From the NCBI RefSeq assembly GCF_000429325.1, contig NZ_AUBQ01000005.1, forward strand, positions 124,001-188,000: a stretch of 64,000 nt of DNA, given 5' to 3'. The notes beneath the pieces are model-generated. The model saw only the letters and a program-made list of their open reading frames with translations, ran no database searches and was not told the origin of the DNA. How positions within the stretch are numbered: position 1 is the stretch's first letter; each line of letters starts with the position of its first letter. Below, one piece after another: positions 56,496-63,360 of this stretch. The position numbers were made by a program, and so were the translations under genes. Origin of the DNA: Fundidesulfovibrio putealis DSM 16056. GTDB taxonomy: Bacteria > Desulfobacterota > Desulfovibrionia > Desulfovibrionales > Desulfovibrionaceae.

Positions 56496-59258
56496 CTACT
56501 GCACGCAGAACACGCGCTCGGCCGGGATATCGGATATGTACCAGCTGACCAGGGCGAAGGTGCTGGGTTGATAGCGCACGATGGCGTCGCAGCGCGCCAG
56601 GAGATACATCTCCACGGCTGCGTCCAGGGCCTTCTCGTAGTTGGTCATGCCCGCCACCCGATGGCTGTGCAGGTGCTTTCCGTTGTCGGGGTAGCGTTTG
56701 GGCATGGTGACAAGATCTTCCCCGAACTGCCTGGCCAGCGTCCGTTCAACAGTCTGATTGTCGGTGGCCAGGAAGATGCGCGCGCCCATATTCTGTTTGA
56801 GCGCGTGAACGCTCCGCAACGTCTCCTCCAGGGGCATGCGCATATCCGTGTGCCGGATGTGGACGCCGATCATGGGGCCGGTAAAGTGCTTGGCGGCGAA
56901 TTCGTCCACCTGGTCGGACACCGCAGGCCTGGGGAGGATGTGCTGCTTCATCACGTGCCCGCAGACGCCGTCCGCCGTGAGGTTCGAAAACTGCGGCAGA
57001 TGCTCGCGGATGTGGTCAAGAGCGGCCTGCATGGGGTCCAGGTTGAAGGACCAGAAGGCCGCAACGGTCTGCGGATACCGTCCGCAGAGCTCGATGCGCG
57101 TGGCGTCCATCACCTTGGGGTCCATGTGATCGATGCCCAGCTGCTCCACGAGTGAGTTCGTCGTAAGCTCCCTGCTCCAAAAGTCGGGGTACACGTCCGG
57201 CGCGTGCGGCAGTTGGTAGGAGAAGGGCACGCCACGAATCTTGAAAAGTCTGGGGAAGACGTTCTCGCCCCGGTCGGAATACATGAAGTCCGACCAATCC
57301 ACGTAGAGCTGCCTGCCGGTCATCAGGCAGTAAGGCACTGCGCACATGAGGCCCAGAAGCCGGTTGCCCATGCCGCCGGTGGGTTTCACCACCAGGAAGC
57401 GCTGGCCGTGCGGATCAGGGGCTGGAGCAGGTGGCTTGGGAGCACGGGGCTGGCACTTGGGCGAGGACAGCCTTGCAGCGCCCCGGACAGGCCTGAGCCT
57501 GCGCTTGCGGTTGGCCAGTGCGGCAGGCGGCTCGGGCTCTCCGGGCTTTCGCAGCACGATGAGCGCCTGATCGGCGTCCACCGCCACGGCAAGCCCCTTG
57601 TCCCTGGCAAACGCCACGGCCAGGGCGCAGCAGGCCCGCTTGTCCGGGGGGATGATCGCCAGAACCCCGCCGGGGGCGATCTTTCCAAGCCAGTTCGGCA
57701 GGGCCTGCATGAGCATGTCCGAGGGTTTCCCGGCCAGCACGGCCAGATGGACGCACCCGTCGCAAAAGGCCTCCGCCCCGCCCTCCACGGTCCTGACAAG
57801 ATCCTGAACGCGGGCCTGGCGGATGTTGGACTTGTAGCCCGCAAGAGACGCGCCAGCCGTGGCTGCGTCTTCCTCCCATTCCTCCGCGCCGTACACGATG
57901 GAGGAGAAGTTCCAGGAAGTGACGAGCCCGTTGGCCAGGGCGATGGACAGCACCCCCGAGGGAGCGCCGGAGCAGGCGACAGTCCCGTTTTCCGGCACGT
58001 CCCTGGCCAGTTCGCACAGGCGCGTAAGCTCTTGCAGGGTGACTGGCGAAGGCACGCCGCCCACGAGACGGTCTGCCGGGCTGCGAAGGCCGTCGGAGCC
58101 GGGCGGGGGGATGGTCTCTTGCGGCACGGCGTTCAGCCAGAGTCTGCGCTCGTCGGCGATCATGTTTGCGTAGTGTCCGGGCGCTGTGATGATGCGCAAG
58201 GAGGCGTCTGCGGCCAGCGGACCCGGCCCGGCCTGATAGCGCGGCTGGCCCTGCGTCTTCGTCTCAGGCAGATGCCTGCGCATGTATTCAAGGCAGACGT
58301 CCGAATGATTCTCGGGGCGGAAATGCCGCTCCCACACCTGACGCGCCCTGCGGCACATGGCCATGAGCTCATCCTTGCCGCGTCTGGCCAGCCACGCGCG
58401 CAGCATCCTTCCGGCCTGTTTCACATCGGACTCGGGGATGAACAGGCAGAACTGCGAATAGTCGATGTCCTCCCCGAAGGGGGGGACGTAGGCGTCCGAG
58501 ATGTGCACCGGTATGCGCCCCATGCACAGGGTTTCATAGAAGCGGATACTGGAGGACCCGTTGCCCCTGGGGCACAGGATGGTCCAGGAGCGGCGCAGCG
58601 CGCTTACGAACCTGTCCTCCAGCGCCTTCTTTTTGACGCTGTCCTGCATGTGCAGGTAGGAGGCAGACCTGGAGGCCCAGTCGCCGGTGCCAGGATGCTG
58701 GATCAATGCGCGCAGTCCCGGCTCGGCACAGATGCTTTGGGCCAGATCGTAGCGTAGCGGTCCGGACAGGGCGCCCACGAAGCTGGTATCCAGGTCGATG
58801 GCGTCGAAATCGAAATCCGGGGCGTTTCGCAAAACGTGCCCGCCCGGAGCGTAGGGCAGGGTGGACTGGAACGGGTCGTCCACATTGAACCGGTCCGGAG
58901 TACTGGTGAGTATCAGGCCGTCCGTGAACAGGGGATCGCCCAGGTCCTGGCAGTGGAAGAAGACGTGCTTTCGTTCATGGCGCAGGAAATACGGCAGCTG
59001 CCGGATGAAATAATGGACCGACATGGCCCGCATCACATTGATGAACACGTCCAGTACATATGGGAAGACGATGTAGTCCGCGTCCTCGGGCGAGGCTGCG
59101 CGCACGAAACGCCCCCGAACGCAGTCGCCGTGCCCGTTCAGGTCCTGGAGCAGCGGGATGGGGACGGGATTGGCGCCTGCTTCGCCAAGCCTCACCGGAA
59201 CCTGGAAGTGTTCGCCTTCGCGGTAGAGAAAGAGTTTCAGCGGCACGGTATCTGGCAT
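56496..59258 (-). CDS. Three-module protein: exostosin-like, methyltransferase-like and NodZ-like domains
   Basis: A 920-residue soluble protein. Residues 1-335 resemble exostosin-type glycosyltransferases (GT47), with CPRGNGSSSIRFYETLCMGRIPVHISD at 229-255. Residues about 375-575 look like a SAM-methyltransferase fold: ENGTVACSGAPSGVLSIALANG as a glycine loop and GKIAPGGVLAIIPPDK as the post-loop strand, though the loop is unusual. After a Pro/Arg linker, residues 620-920 resemble NodZ/GT23-type fucosyltransferases (GGMGNRLLGLMCAVPYCL, GVHIRHTDM at 798-806). It overlaps nothing and follows the DUF268 gene by 69 bases. It may build and modify one glycan, possibly on the nearby flagellin; this is inference. 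Confidence 0.75.
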   Translation of the reverse strand: MPDTVPLKLFLYREGEHFQVPVRLGEAGANPVPIPLLQDLNGHGDCVRGRFVRAASPEDADYIVFPYVLDVFINVMRAMSVHYFIRQLPYFLRHERKHVFFHCQDLGDPLFTDGLILTSTPDRFNVDDPFQSTLPYAPGGHVLRNAPDFDFDAIDLDTSFVGALSGPLRYDLAQSICAEPGLRALIQHPGTGDWASRSASYLHMQDSVKKKALEDRFVSALRRSWTILCPRGNGSSSIRFYETLCMGRIPVHISDAYVPPFGEDIDYSQFCLFIPESDVKQAGRMLRAWLARRGKDELMAMCRRARQVWERHFRPENHSDVCLEYMRRHLPETKTQGQPRYQAGPGPLAADASLRIITAPGHYANMIADERRLWLNAVPQETIPPPGSDGLRSPADRLVGGVPSPVTLQELTRLCELARDVPENGTVACSGAPSGVLSIALANGLVTSWNFSSIVYGAEEWEEDAATAGASLAGYKSNIRQARVQDLVRTVEGGAEAFCDGCVHLAVLAGKPSDMLMQALPNWLGKIAPGGVLAIIPPDKRACCALAVAFARDKGLAVAVDADQALIVLRKPGEPEPPAALANRKRRLRPVRGAARLSSPKCQPRAPKPPAPAPDPHGQRFLVVKPTGGMGNRLLGLMCAVPYCLMTGRQLYVDWSDFMYSDRGENVFPRLFKIRGVPFSYQLPHAPDVYPDFWSRELTTNSLVEQLGIDHMDPKVMDATRIELCGRYPQTVAAFWSFNLDPMQAALDHIREHLPQFSNLTADGVCGHVMKQHILPRPAVSDQVDEFAAKHFTGPMIGVHIRHTDMRMPLEETLRSVHALKQNMGARIFLATDNQTVERTLARQFGEDLVTMPKRYPDNGKHLHSHRVAGMTNYEKALDAAVEMYLLARCDAIVRYQPSTFALVSWYISDIPAERVFCVQ

Positions 59259-59327
59259 GCTTGGAGGTCTCCGGCATTATGCGCCCCGAGTGGGCTCGCC
59301 GCGTCATCAGGCGCATGGCCTGATGGT

Positions 59328-60050
59328 CTAGTCGTTCTTCAGCACAAACACCGGCTGCACGCCGCTTCTGCCGGGCGTGAGCAGCTGCCTGGGGTCGAAG
59401 CCGAAGCTGGCCAGGGTTGTGTACCCGTTCAGCAGCATGGACAGCCGGGCCAGGCCGTAAACCCGGTGGGCGTTCCAGGTGATGGCGTCCTTGCCCAGGG
59501 GCACGGCCAGAAAGAGCAGGCCGCCCGGACGGAGGATGGACTTGGCCGTGCGCATGGCCTTCAGGTCGCCGTCGGGATCGAGGGGGTCGCCGTAGCGGCC
59601 GAGCCCGTCATGCTCGAAGGAGGATATGGAGAGCCCGATGTCGAAGGGTTCAGGGTTGCTGGCGTATTCGTCGTAGGTGACCATGCGCACGCGCGGATGT
59701 TCCGAGACGATGGGGCCGTATTCGAAGATCACCACTTCCCTGGCCCCGTGCATCAGGCAGACGGATTCGTACCAGGGCTGCGCCGATCCGAAGACCGCCA
59801 CGCGCTTGCCCGTCAGGGGAAACAGGGCCAGGGCCTGATAGAGCCAAAAATCCGTCACGCCGTAGTAGTGGGTTTCCCCCCGGCGGGCCTTTTCCATGAG
59901 CTCGGAGAAGGTTCGCAGGGCGTAGACCCTGGGTTCCCCGGAGGCGTAGCTGTCGTTGAAATACCAGTCGTACACGTCGGCCAGGCCGTTCATGGTGTAG
60001 CGCGCCGCCAGTTCCGGGGGCATGGTTGTCGGTGGGGCCGGATCATTCAT
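59328..60050 (-). CDS. DUF268-like methyltransferase-fold protein
   Basis: A 240-residue protein of the DUF268 type. DWYFNDSYASGEPRVYALRTFSELMEKARRGETHYYGVTDFWLYQALALFPLTGKRVAVFGSAQPWYESVCLMHGA (only partly quoted here as motif context: the VAVFGSAQPWYE loop) matches a SAM-binding fold, and DIGLSISSFEHDGLGRYGDPLDPDGDLKAM is the region after it. ATG 60050 has AAGGAG six bases upstream. It heads a minus-strand pair with the three-module transferase gene, so a role in glycan modification fits. Substrate unknown. Confidence 0.75.
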   Translation of the reverse strand: MNDPAPPTTMPPELAARYTMNGLADVYDWYFNDSYASGEPRVYALRTFSELMEKARRGETHYYGVTDFWLYQALALFPLTGKRVAVFGSAQPWYESVCLMHGAREVVIFEYGPIVSEHPRVRMVTYDEYASNPEPFDIGLSISSFEHDGLGRYGDPLDPDGDLKAMRTAKSILRPGGLLFLAVPLGKDAITWNAHRVYGLARLSMLLNGYTTLASFGFDPRQLLTPGRSGVQPVFVLKND

Positions 60051-60222
60051 GCCGGGCTCCTTGCGCAAGAGATGCAATTTCCAAGCAAAGTTGATGCCGA
60101 AAGCGCAGGCAAGCGCTCTGTTTTGATGGAACTTCCTGGCGATGGCGCTGGGTGGCGTGCTGAGGCGGGGGGATAAGGCCCGGCGTTGAGACAGGAGGAA
60201 TGCCGTGACGGTTATCCAACAG

Positions 60223-60256
60223 AAAAAGGGGTTAGCTCGAATTGAGCCAACCCCTT
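60223..60256 (-). terminator. Old terminator of the displaced tRNA
   Basis: On the minus strand AAGGGGTTGGCTC (60256-60244) pairs with GAGCTAACCCCTT (60238-60226), one G-T, then TTTTT. It sits just past the CCA end of the tRNA relic, as expected for the original tRNA terminator. Confidence 0.8.
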
Positions 60257-60273
60257 GATCTTTGGACAAATTT

Positions 60274-60320
60274 TGGTCGGGGTGCGAGATTTGAACTCAC
60301 GGCCCCCTGCGCCCAAGGCA
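60274..60320 (-). other. Attachment site: 3' half of tRNA-Pro(TGG), non-functional
   Basis: Read on the minus strand this is CTTGGGC (anticodon loop, TGG), GCAGG, GGGCC, GTGAG-TTCAAAT-CTCGC, ACCCCG, A, CCA. The 5' half is missing, and the T-arm/acceptor part is one base short of a normal tRNA. This fits the original tRNA 3' end, displaced when an element integrated and rebuilt an intact tRNA at its other end, which lies outside the window. Confidence 0.75.
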
Positions 60321-60448
60321 ATTTGATAACATTTTCAGGGCTTTTCAACCCTCGTCAAGAATCATCACAACCCATTGACAGAACAGGCAGAAAGACCGAA
60401 ATTGCTGGTCATGGCTGTTCACCTGAAGTCACCTCTATTCATGTCAAA

Positions 60449-60472
60449 ATGGCCCACAGAATGGCCCACAGA
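60449..60472. repeat. Tandem 12-bp direct repeat before the integrase
   Basis: ATGGCCCACAGA occurs twice head to tail (60449-60460, 60461-60472), 25 bases before the integrase ATG. The shorter TGGCCCAC recurs at about 60531 inside the gene. It may be an arm-type integrase site. Confidence 0.6.
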
Positions 60473-60497
60473 AAATGACCTGTAAGGGGCTGAAACA

Positions 60498-61697
60498 ATG
60501 GCATTAACGCACCTCAAAGTGGAGCGGTCTGGCCCACGGAGAAAGCTCTATGAAGAAGGGGATGGGGGCGGACTCTATCTGCGCGTCCATCCAACGGGGA
60601 ACAAAAGTTGGCTTTTCCGGTACGTTTTCGGGGGAGAAAGAAGGCGGATGACGCTGGGTTCTTACCCTTCCATGTCTCTGGCGGAGGCCCGCGAGGCACA
60701 CGGCAAGGCGCTTGCGGACGTGAAGCGCGGCATTGATCCAGGGGCGCAAGCACTGGACGCCAAGCGGGCGCGGAAGGCTGCCCCAACGTTTCATGATCTG
60801 CTGGAAGAGTTCTGGGAGCGAGAGTTGAAGGCCACCAAGTCAGGCCCGGAGCGCAAGAGGTTGGTGGAAAAGGACGCCTTGCCCGCATGGCGGACCCGAA
60901 AGGCGAAGGACATCACCCGCCGGGATATTGTGATCCTCATGGATGAAGTACGGGACCGCGCCCCCGTCACCGCCAACCGGCTTCTTGGCGTCCTGGCCCG
61001 AATGTTCAACTTTGCGGCGGAGCGGGGCATAATCGAGGATTCCCCGGCAACGCGAATTCGCCGCCCCTCCGAAGCGCCCCGTGTGCGTGTGCTCAATGAC
61101 GATGAACTCCGCCTATTTTGGCACGGCCTCGAAGAGGTGGACGTGTACCCGGCAACCCGCCTCGTGCTTCGCATGATCCTCTTGACCGGCCAGCGACCCG
61201 GCGAGGTCACGGGTATGACCTGGGAGGAGATCGACGGGGATTGGTGGACGATCCCGGCCAACAGGATGAAGGGCGGGCAGGAGCACCGCGTCCCGCTGAC
61301 TCCCTTGGCGCTGGAGGCAATCGAGGAGGCCAAGCGGTACGCGGGGAATCGGCCTTTCGTCTTCGCCAGTTCCCAGCAGGCGGCGCGGAGCGCGTCCATC
61401 ACCGTGCATAGCCTCTCGCGGGGCGTCCTGCGACACCGGGCGGAAATGGGCATCCATGAGCACTACACGCCTCATGACCTCCGCAGAACTTGCCGCACGC
61501 GCCTTGCCGAGATCGGCATTGACGACGTGGTAGCCGAGAAGGTGCTGGGCCATCAACTCCAGGGCATCTTGAAGGTCTACAACCGGCATTCCTACGACAC
61601 GGAGAAGCGGGCCGCGCTCATGGCCTGGGAGAACAGGTTACGGCGGGTTCTCGGGCTTGAGGTTGAAGGCGCGGGCAAGGTCATTAACTTGAGGTGA
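60498..61697 (+). CDS. int: Tyrosine recombinase (P4-type integrase)
   Basis: A 399-residue site-specific integrase. The N-terminal DUF4102-type domain (YEEGDGGGLYLRVHPTGNKSWLFRYVFGGERRRMTLGSYPSMSLAEAR) is followed by a SAM-like core-binding domain and the catalytic domain with Arg233 (TGQRPGEV), His326 and Arg329 (PHDLRRTC), His352 (VLGHQ) and Tyr366 (RHSYDT). All catalytic residues are present, so it should be active. It reads away from the tRNA relic into the element. The family mostly integrates at tRNA 3' ends, in agreement with the site found. Confidence 0.95.
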   Translation: MALTHLKVERSGPRRKLYEEGDGGGLYLRVHPTGNKSWLFRYVFGGERRRMTLGSYPSMSLAEAREAHGKALADVKRGIDPGAQALDAKRARKAAPTFHDLLEEFWERELKATKSGPERKRLVEKDALPAWRTRKAKDITRRDIVILMDEVRDRAPVTANRLLGVLARMFNFAAERGIIEDSPATRIRRPSEAPRVRVLNDDELRLFWHGLEEVDVYPATRLVLRMILLTGQRPGEVTGMTWEEIDGDWWTIPANRMKGGQEHRVPLTPLALEAIEEAKRYAGNRPFVFASSQQAARSASITVHSLSRGVLRHRAEMGIHEHYTPHDLRRTCRTRLAEIGIDDVVAEKVLGHQLQGILKVYNRHSYDTEKRAALMAWENRLRRVLGLEVEGAGKVINLR

Positions 61698-61768
61698 CGC
61701 CATTTCCCCCCTAGGGTAGCTCCCGAAAAGCCGCTTCCCTGACGGCCTGGGCGGGGATTCATTCAGGC

Positions 61769-62497
61769 ATGAAGCTGAGGGAACTTTCGATGAAAGATGG
61801 AGATGCGACAGCATATTCTTACTGGCTTTTTCAATACATGAGGAGGATGGATGGTTTTCCTCCTGCTTCATTCTTATTGATGCCTCTTGATAGGGTTTTC
61901 GACCCCGAAGACGCCAGGGCTTGGCAAGACTCAAATACAACTTTGCGTGAAATTGAAGGGGAGTGCTTCCAATATCCTAAGGTGTGGATATGTCAGCGGG
62001 CAGCAAAGTCTGTATTCCCTGTAGGTGTTCATAGCAAATACGAGCACACTTCTTTATGGGTGTCGATAGTGGATGAAGAGAAGCCAGACGGACAAGAGGC
62101 ATGTATTATTGATTTTACTAAGGATCTACGCTTGATTGTTAAAGAGGTTTCGGCTTTATGGAAAAGACAACAATCGTTCTTAAGTAGCCTAAAGAACGAA
62201 GGGGGAAACTGGGGCGAGACTGATTACAACGCAATTGAGCGTTTTATGGCTAGCGGTTTGCGGTCTCTGTCTGATGCCCCGACTTCAAGGGCGATTGGTC
62301 TTTGGCTTTGGGATCGGGTTCAAGAACTTGGTAATGTGCGCGGTTCGATTATGCTGGCCATCAAAGAAATGGCGTCTAAATTCGATTTAAGGAGTTTAAA
62401 TGTAGACAGCCTGGAAGACTCGGATTTTCGATTTTTGCTTAGGCGGACAAATAAATGCATTGATGCTGGAGAAGTATTGTCATTCACTAAGAAGTGA
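61769..62497 (+). CDS. Orphan protein beside the integrase, AT-richer than its neighbours
   Basis: I do not recognise this 242-residue soluble protein. It is aromatic-rich (AYSYWLFQYMRRMDGFPPASFLLMPLDRVF) with CFQYPKVWICQRAAKSVFPVGVHSKYEHTSLWVSIV in the middle and no signal peptide or membrane span. Codon use is clearly AT-richer than the flanking genes, a sign of recent transfer. The start may be ATG 61769 or ATG 61790, the latter with GAGGGA nine bases upstream. It occupies the cargo position between integrase and excision regulator, where anti-phage or toxin genes often sit. Function unknown. Confidence 0.65.
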   Translation: MKLRELSMKDGDATAYSYWLFQYMRRMDGFPPASFLLMPLDRVFDPEDARAWQDSNTTLREIEGECFQYPKVWICQRAAKSVFPVGVHSKYEHTSLWVSIVDEEKPDGQEACIIDFTKDLRLIVKEVSALWKRQQSFLSSLKNEGGNWGETDYNAIERFMASGLRSLSDAPTSRAIGLWLWDRVQELGNVRGSIMLAIKEMASKFDLRSLNVDSLEDSDFRFLLRRTNKCIDAGEVLSFTKK

Positions 62498-62606
62498 CGT
62501 GTGGGGCTTTTTGCCGACTCCCGCTTTTGCTTCGTCGCATTGCTGAATGTATCAAGAGGCCGAACGTGCTGTCTTTCTCCGAAAAGGGAACCGGTTGTCT
62601 TCCTCG

Positions 62607-62647
62607 GGTTCCCGGAACACACAAGCGCAAATAGGTTCCCGGAACCC
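62607..62647. promoter_or_regulatory. Repeated palindromic operator-like sites before the AlpA gene
   Basis: GGTTCCCGGAAC occurs at 62607-62618 and again at 62634-62645 (second copy extends to a full GGTTCC-C-GGAACC palindrome), with a related GGGAACCGGTT at 62586-62596. Centres of the two copies are 27 bases apart. A dimeric repressor could bind here. Confidence 0.5.
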
Positions 62648-62733
62648 AAGACGCCCAACGGGTTCTTTTACTTCTTCATCCCTGTGCAACAAATGGCAGG
62701 GCATCACACTGCGCCCCTCGAGGGCCGAAGGAG

Positions 62734-62940
62734 ATGCCTATGTCACCCGCGATTCTTCGCAAACCGGAAGTCACCCGCCGCACCGGCCTGAGCGCCGCCA
62801 CCATCCGTCGCCTTGAACTGGCTGGGAAGTTCCCCAAACGCCTTTTGCTGTCCGCCCAGGCTGTGGGCTGGGATGAAAGGGAAGTTGCAGCCTGGATCGA
62901 TTCCCGCGCCGCCGCACGAGAAAGCGGGTGGGGGGCGTAG
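62734..62940 (+). CDS. AlpA-family regulator/excisionase
   Basis: A 68-residue DNA-binding protein of the AlpA/MerR-like excisionase type: ILRKPEVTRRTGLSAATIRRLELAGKFPKRLLLSAQAVGWDEREVAAWIDSRAA has the winged helix pattern TGLSxxTIRRLExxGxFPKRxxLS and WxxxEVxAWI. Such proteins switch on or excise P4-like elements. The start is at ATG 62734 with GGAG six bases upstream; ATG 62740 is possible. Operator-like palindromes lie about 90-130 bases upstream. The next gene starts one base after its stop. Confidence 0.85.
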   Translation: MPMSPAILRKPEVTRRTGLSAATIRRLELAGKFPKRLLLSAQAVGWDEREVAAWIDSRAAARESGWGA

Positions 62941-62941
62941 C

Positions 62942-63124
62942 GTGAAAAAGCGAAGCGCCCCCAACCGAAGCCAGGGGCGCGAAGAAAAGATGCAGGCCGC
63001 TTCTTTCTTCGCCCGCTGCGCCGCCGCCGTCAAGCGTCTATTCGTCTCCCTGGCCGTCCATGAATTGGCTCCCGCTGCCCTGGTGGCCTTCCTGCTGCGC
63101 GTCCTGCGTCTGGGAGGTGCATAA
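62942..63124 (+). CDS. Hypothetical 60-residue basic protein
   Basis: It starts at GTG 62942, one base after the AlpA stop, and overlaps the next ATG by one base (TAATG). The first 20 residues are basic (KKRSAPNRSQGREEK) and the rest is hydrophobic-helical (FFARCAAAVKRLF, LAPAALVAFLLRVLRLGG), so it may be a small membrane-associated or DNA-binding protein. No family recognised. Its tight packing with the neighbours supports real coding. Confidence 0.6.
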   Translation: MKKRSAPNRSQGREEKMQAASFFARCAAAVKRLFVSLAVHELAPAALVAFLLRVLRLGGA

Positions 63125-63360
63125 TGCGCGACCCCAACACCGCGACAGCGCAACGCGCTCGGATTCTGGACGCCTTGAGCCGGGACAGCCTGACCACGTT
63201 GGAAGCCCGCCGCCTCCTGGACGTGCTCCATCCCGCCGCCCGCGTCATGGAACTCCGCCGCCAGGGAATCAACATCGTCACCGTTTGGACCACGGACACC
63301 ACGCCCGGGGGCAACTCGCATCGGGTGGCGCGGTACATTCTGCGGGGAGGTGGCGAATGA
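63124..63360 (+). CDS. Small winged-helix domain protein
   Basis: A 78-residue protein with a helix-turn-helix of the winged type used by small phage proteins: ARILDALSRDSLTTLEARRLLDVLHPAARVMELRRQGINIVTVW. This pattern is common in genes just before phage primases. Its ATG overlaps the preceding stop by one base, and its stop overlaps the primase ATG by four bases (ATGA). It may regulate replication genes of the element. Confidence 0.7.
   Translation: MRDPNTATAQRARILDALSRDSLTTLEARRLLDVLHPAARVMELRRQGINIVTVWTTDTTPGGNSHRVARYILRGGGE

Noticed and set aside
60274-60350. A complete tRNA gene
   Set aside because: Only the 3' half can be folded. No 5' acceptor or D arm exists on the upstream side, and the T-arm/acceptor part is one base short.
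62501-62816. Short open frames between the orphan gene and AlpA
   Set aside because: They overlap the palindromic repeats and the AlpA gene in other frames and lack ribosome sites.
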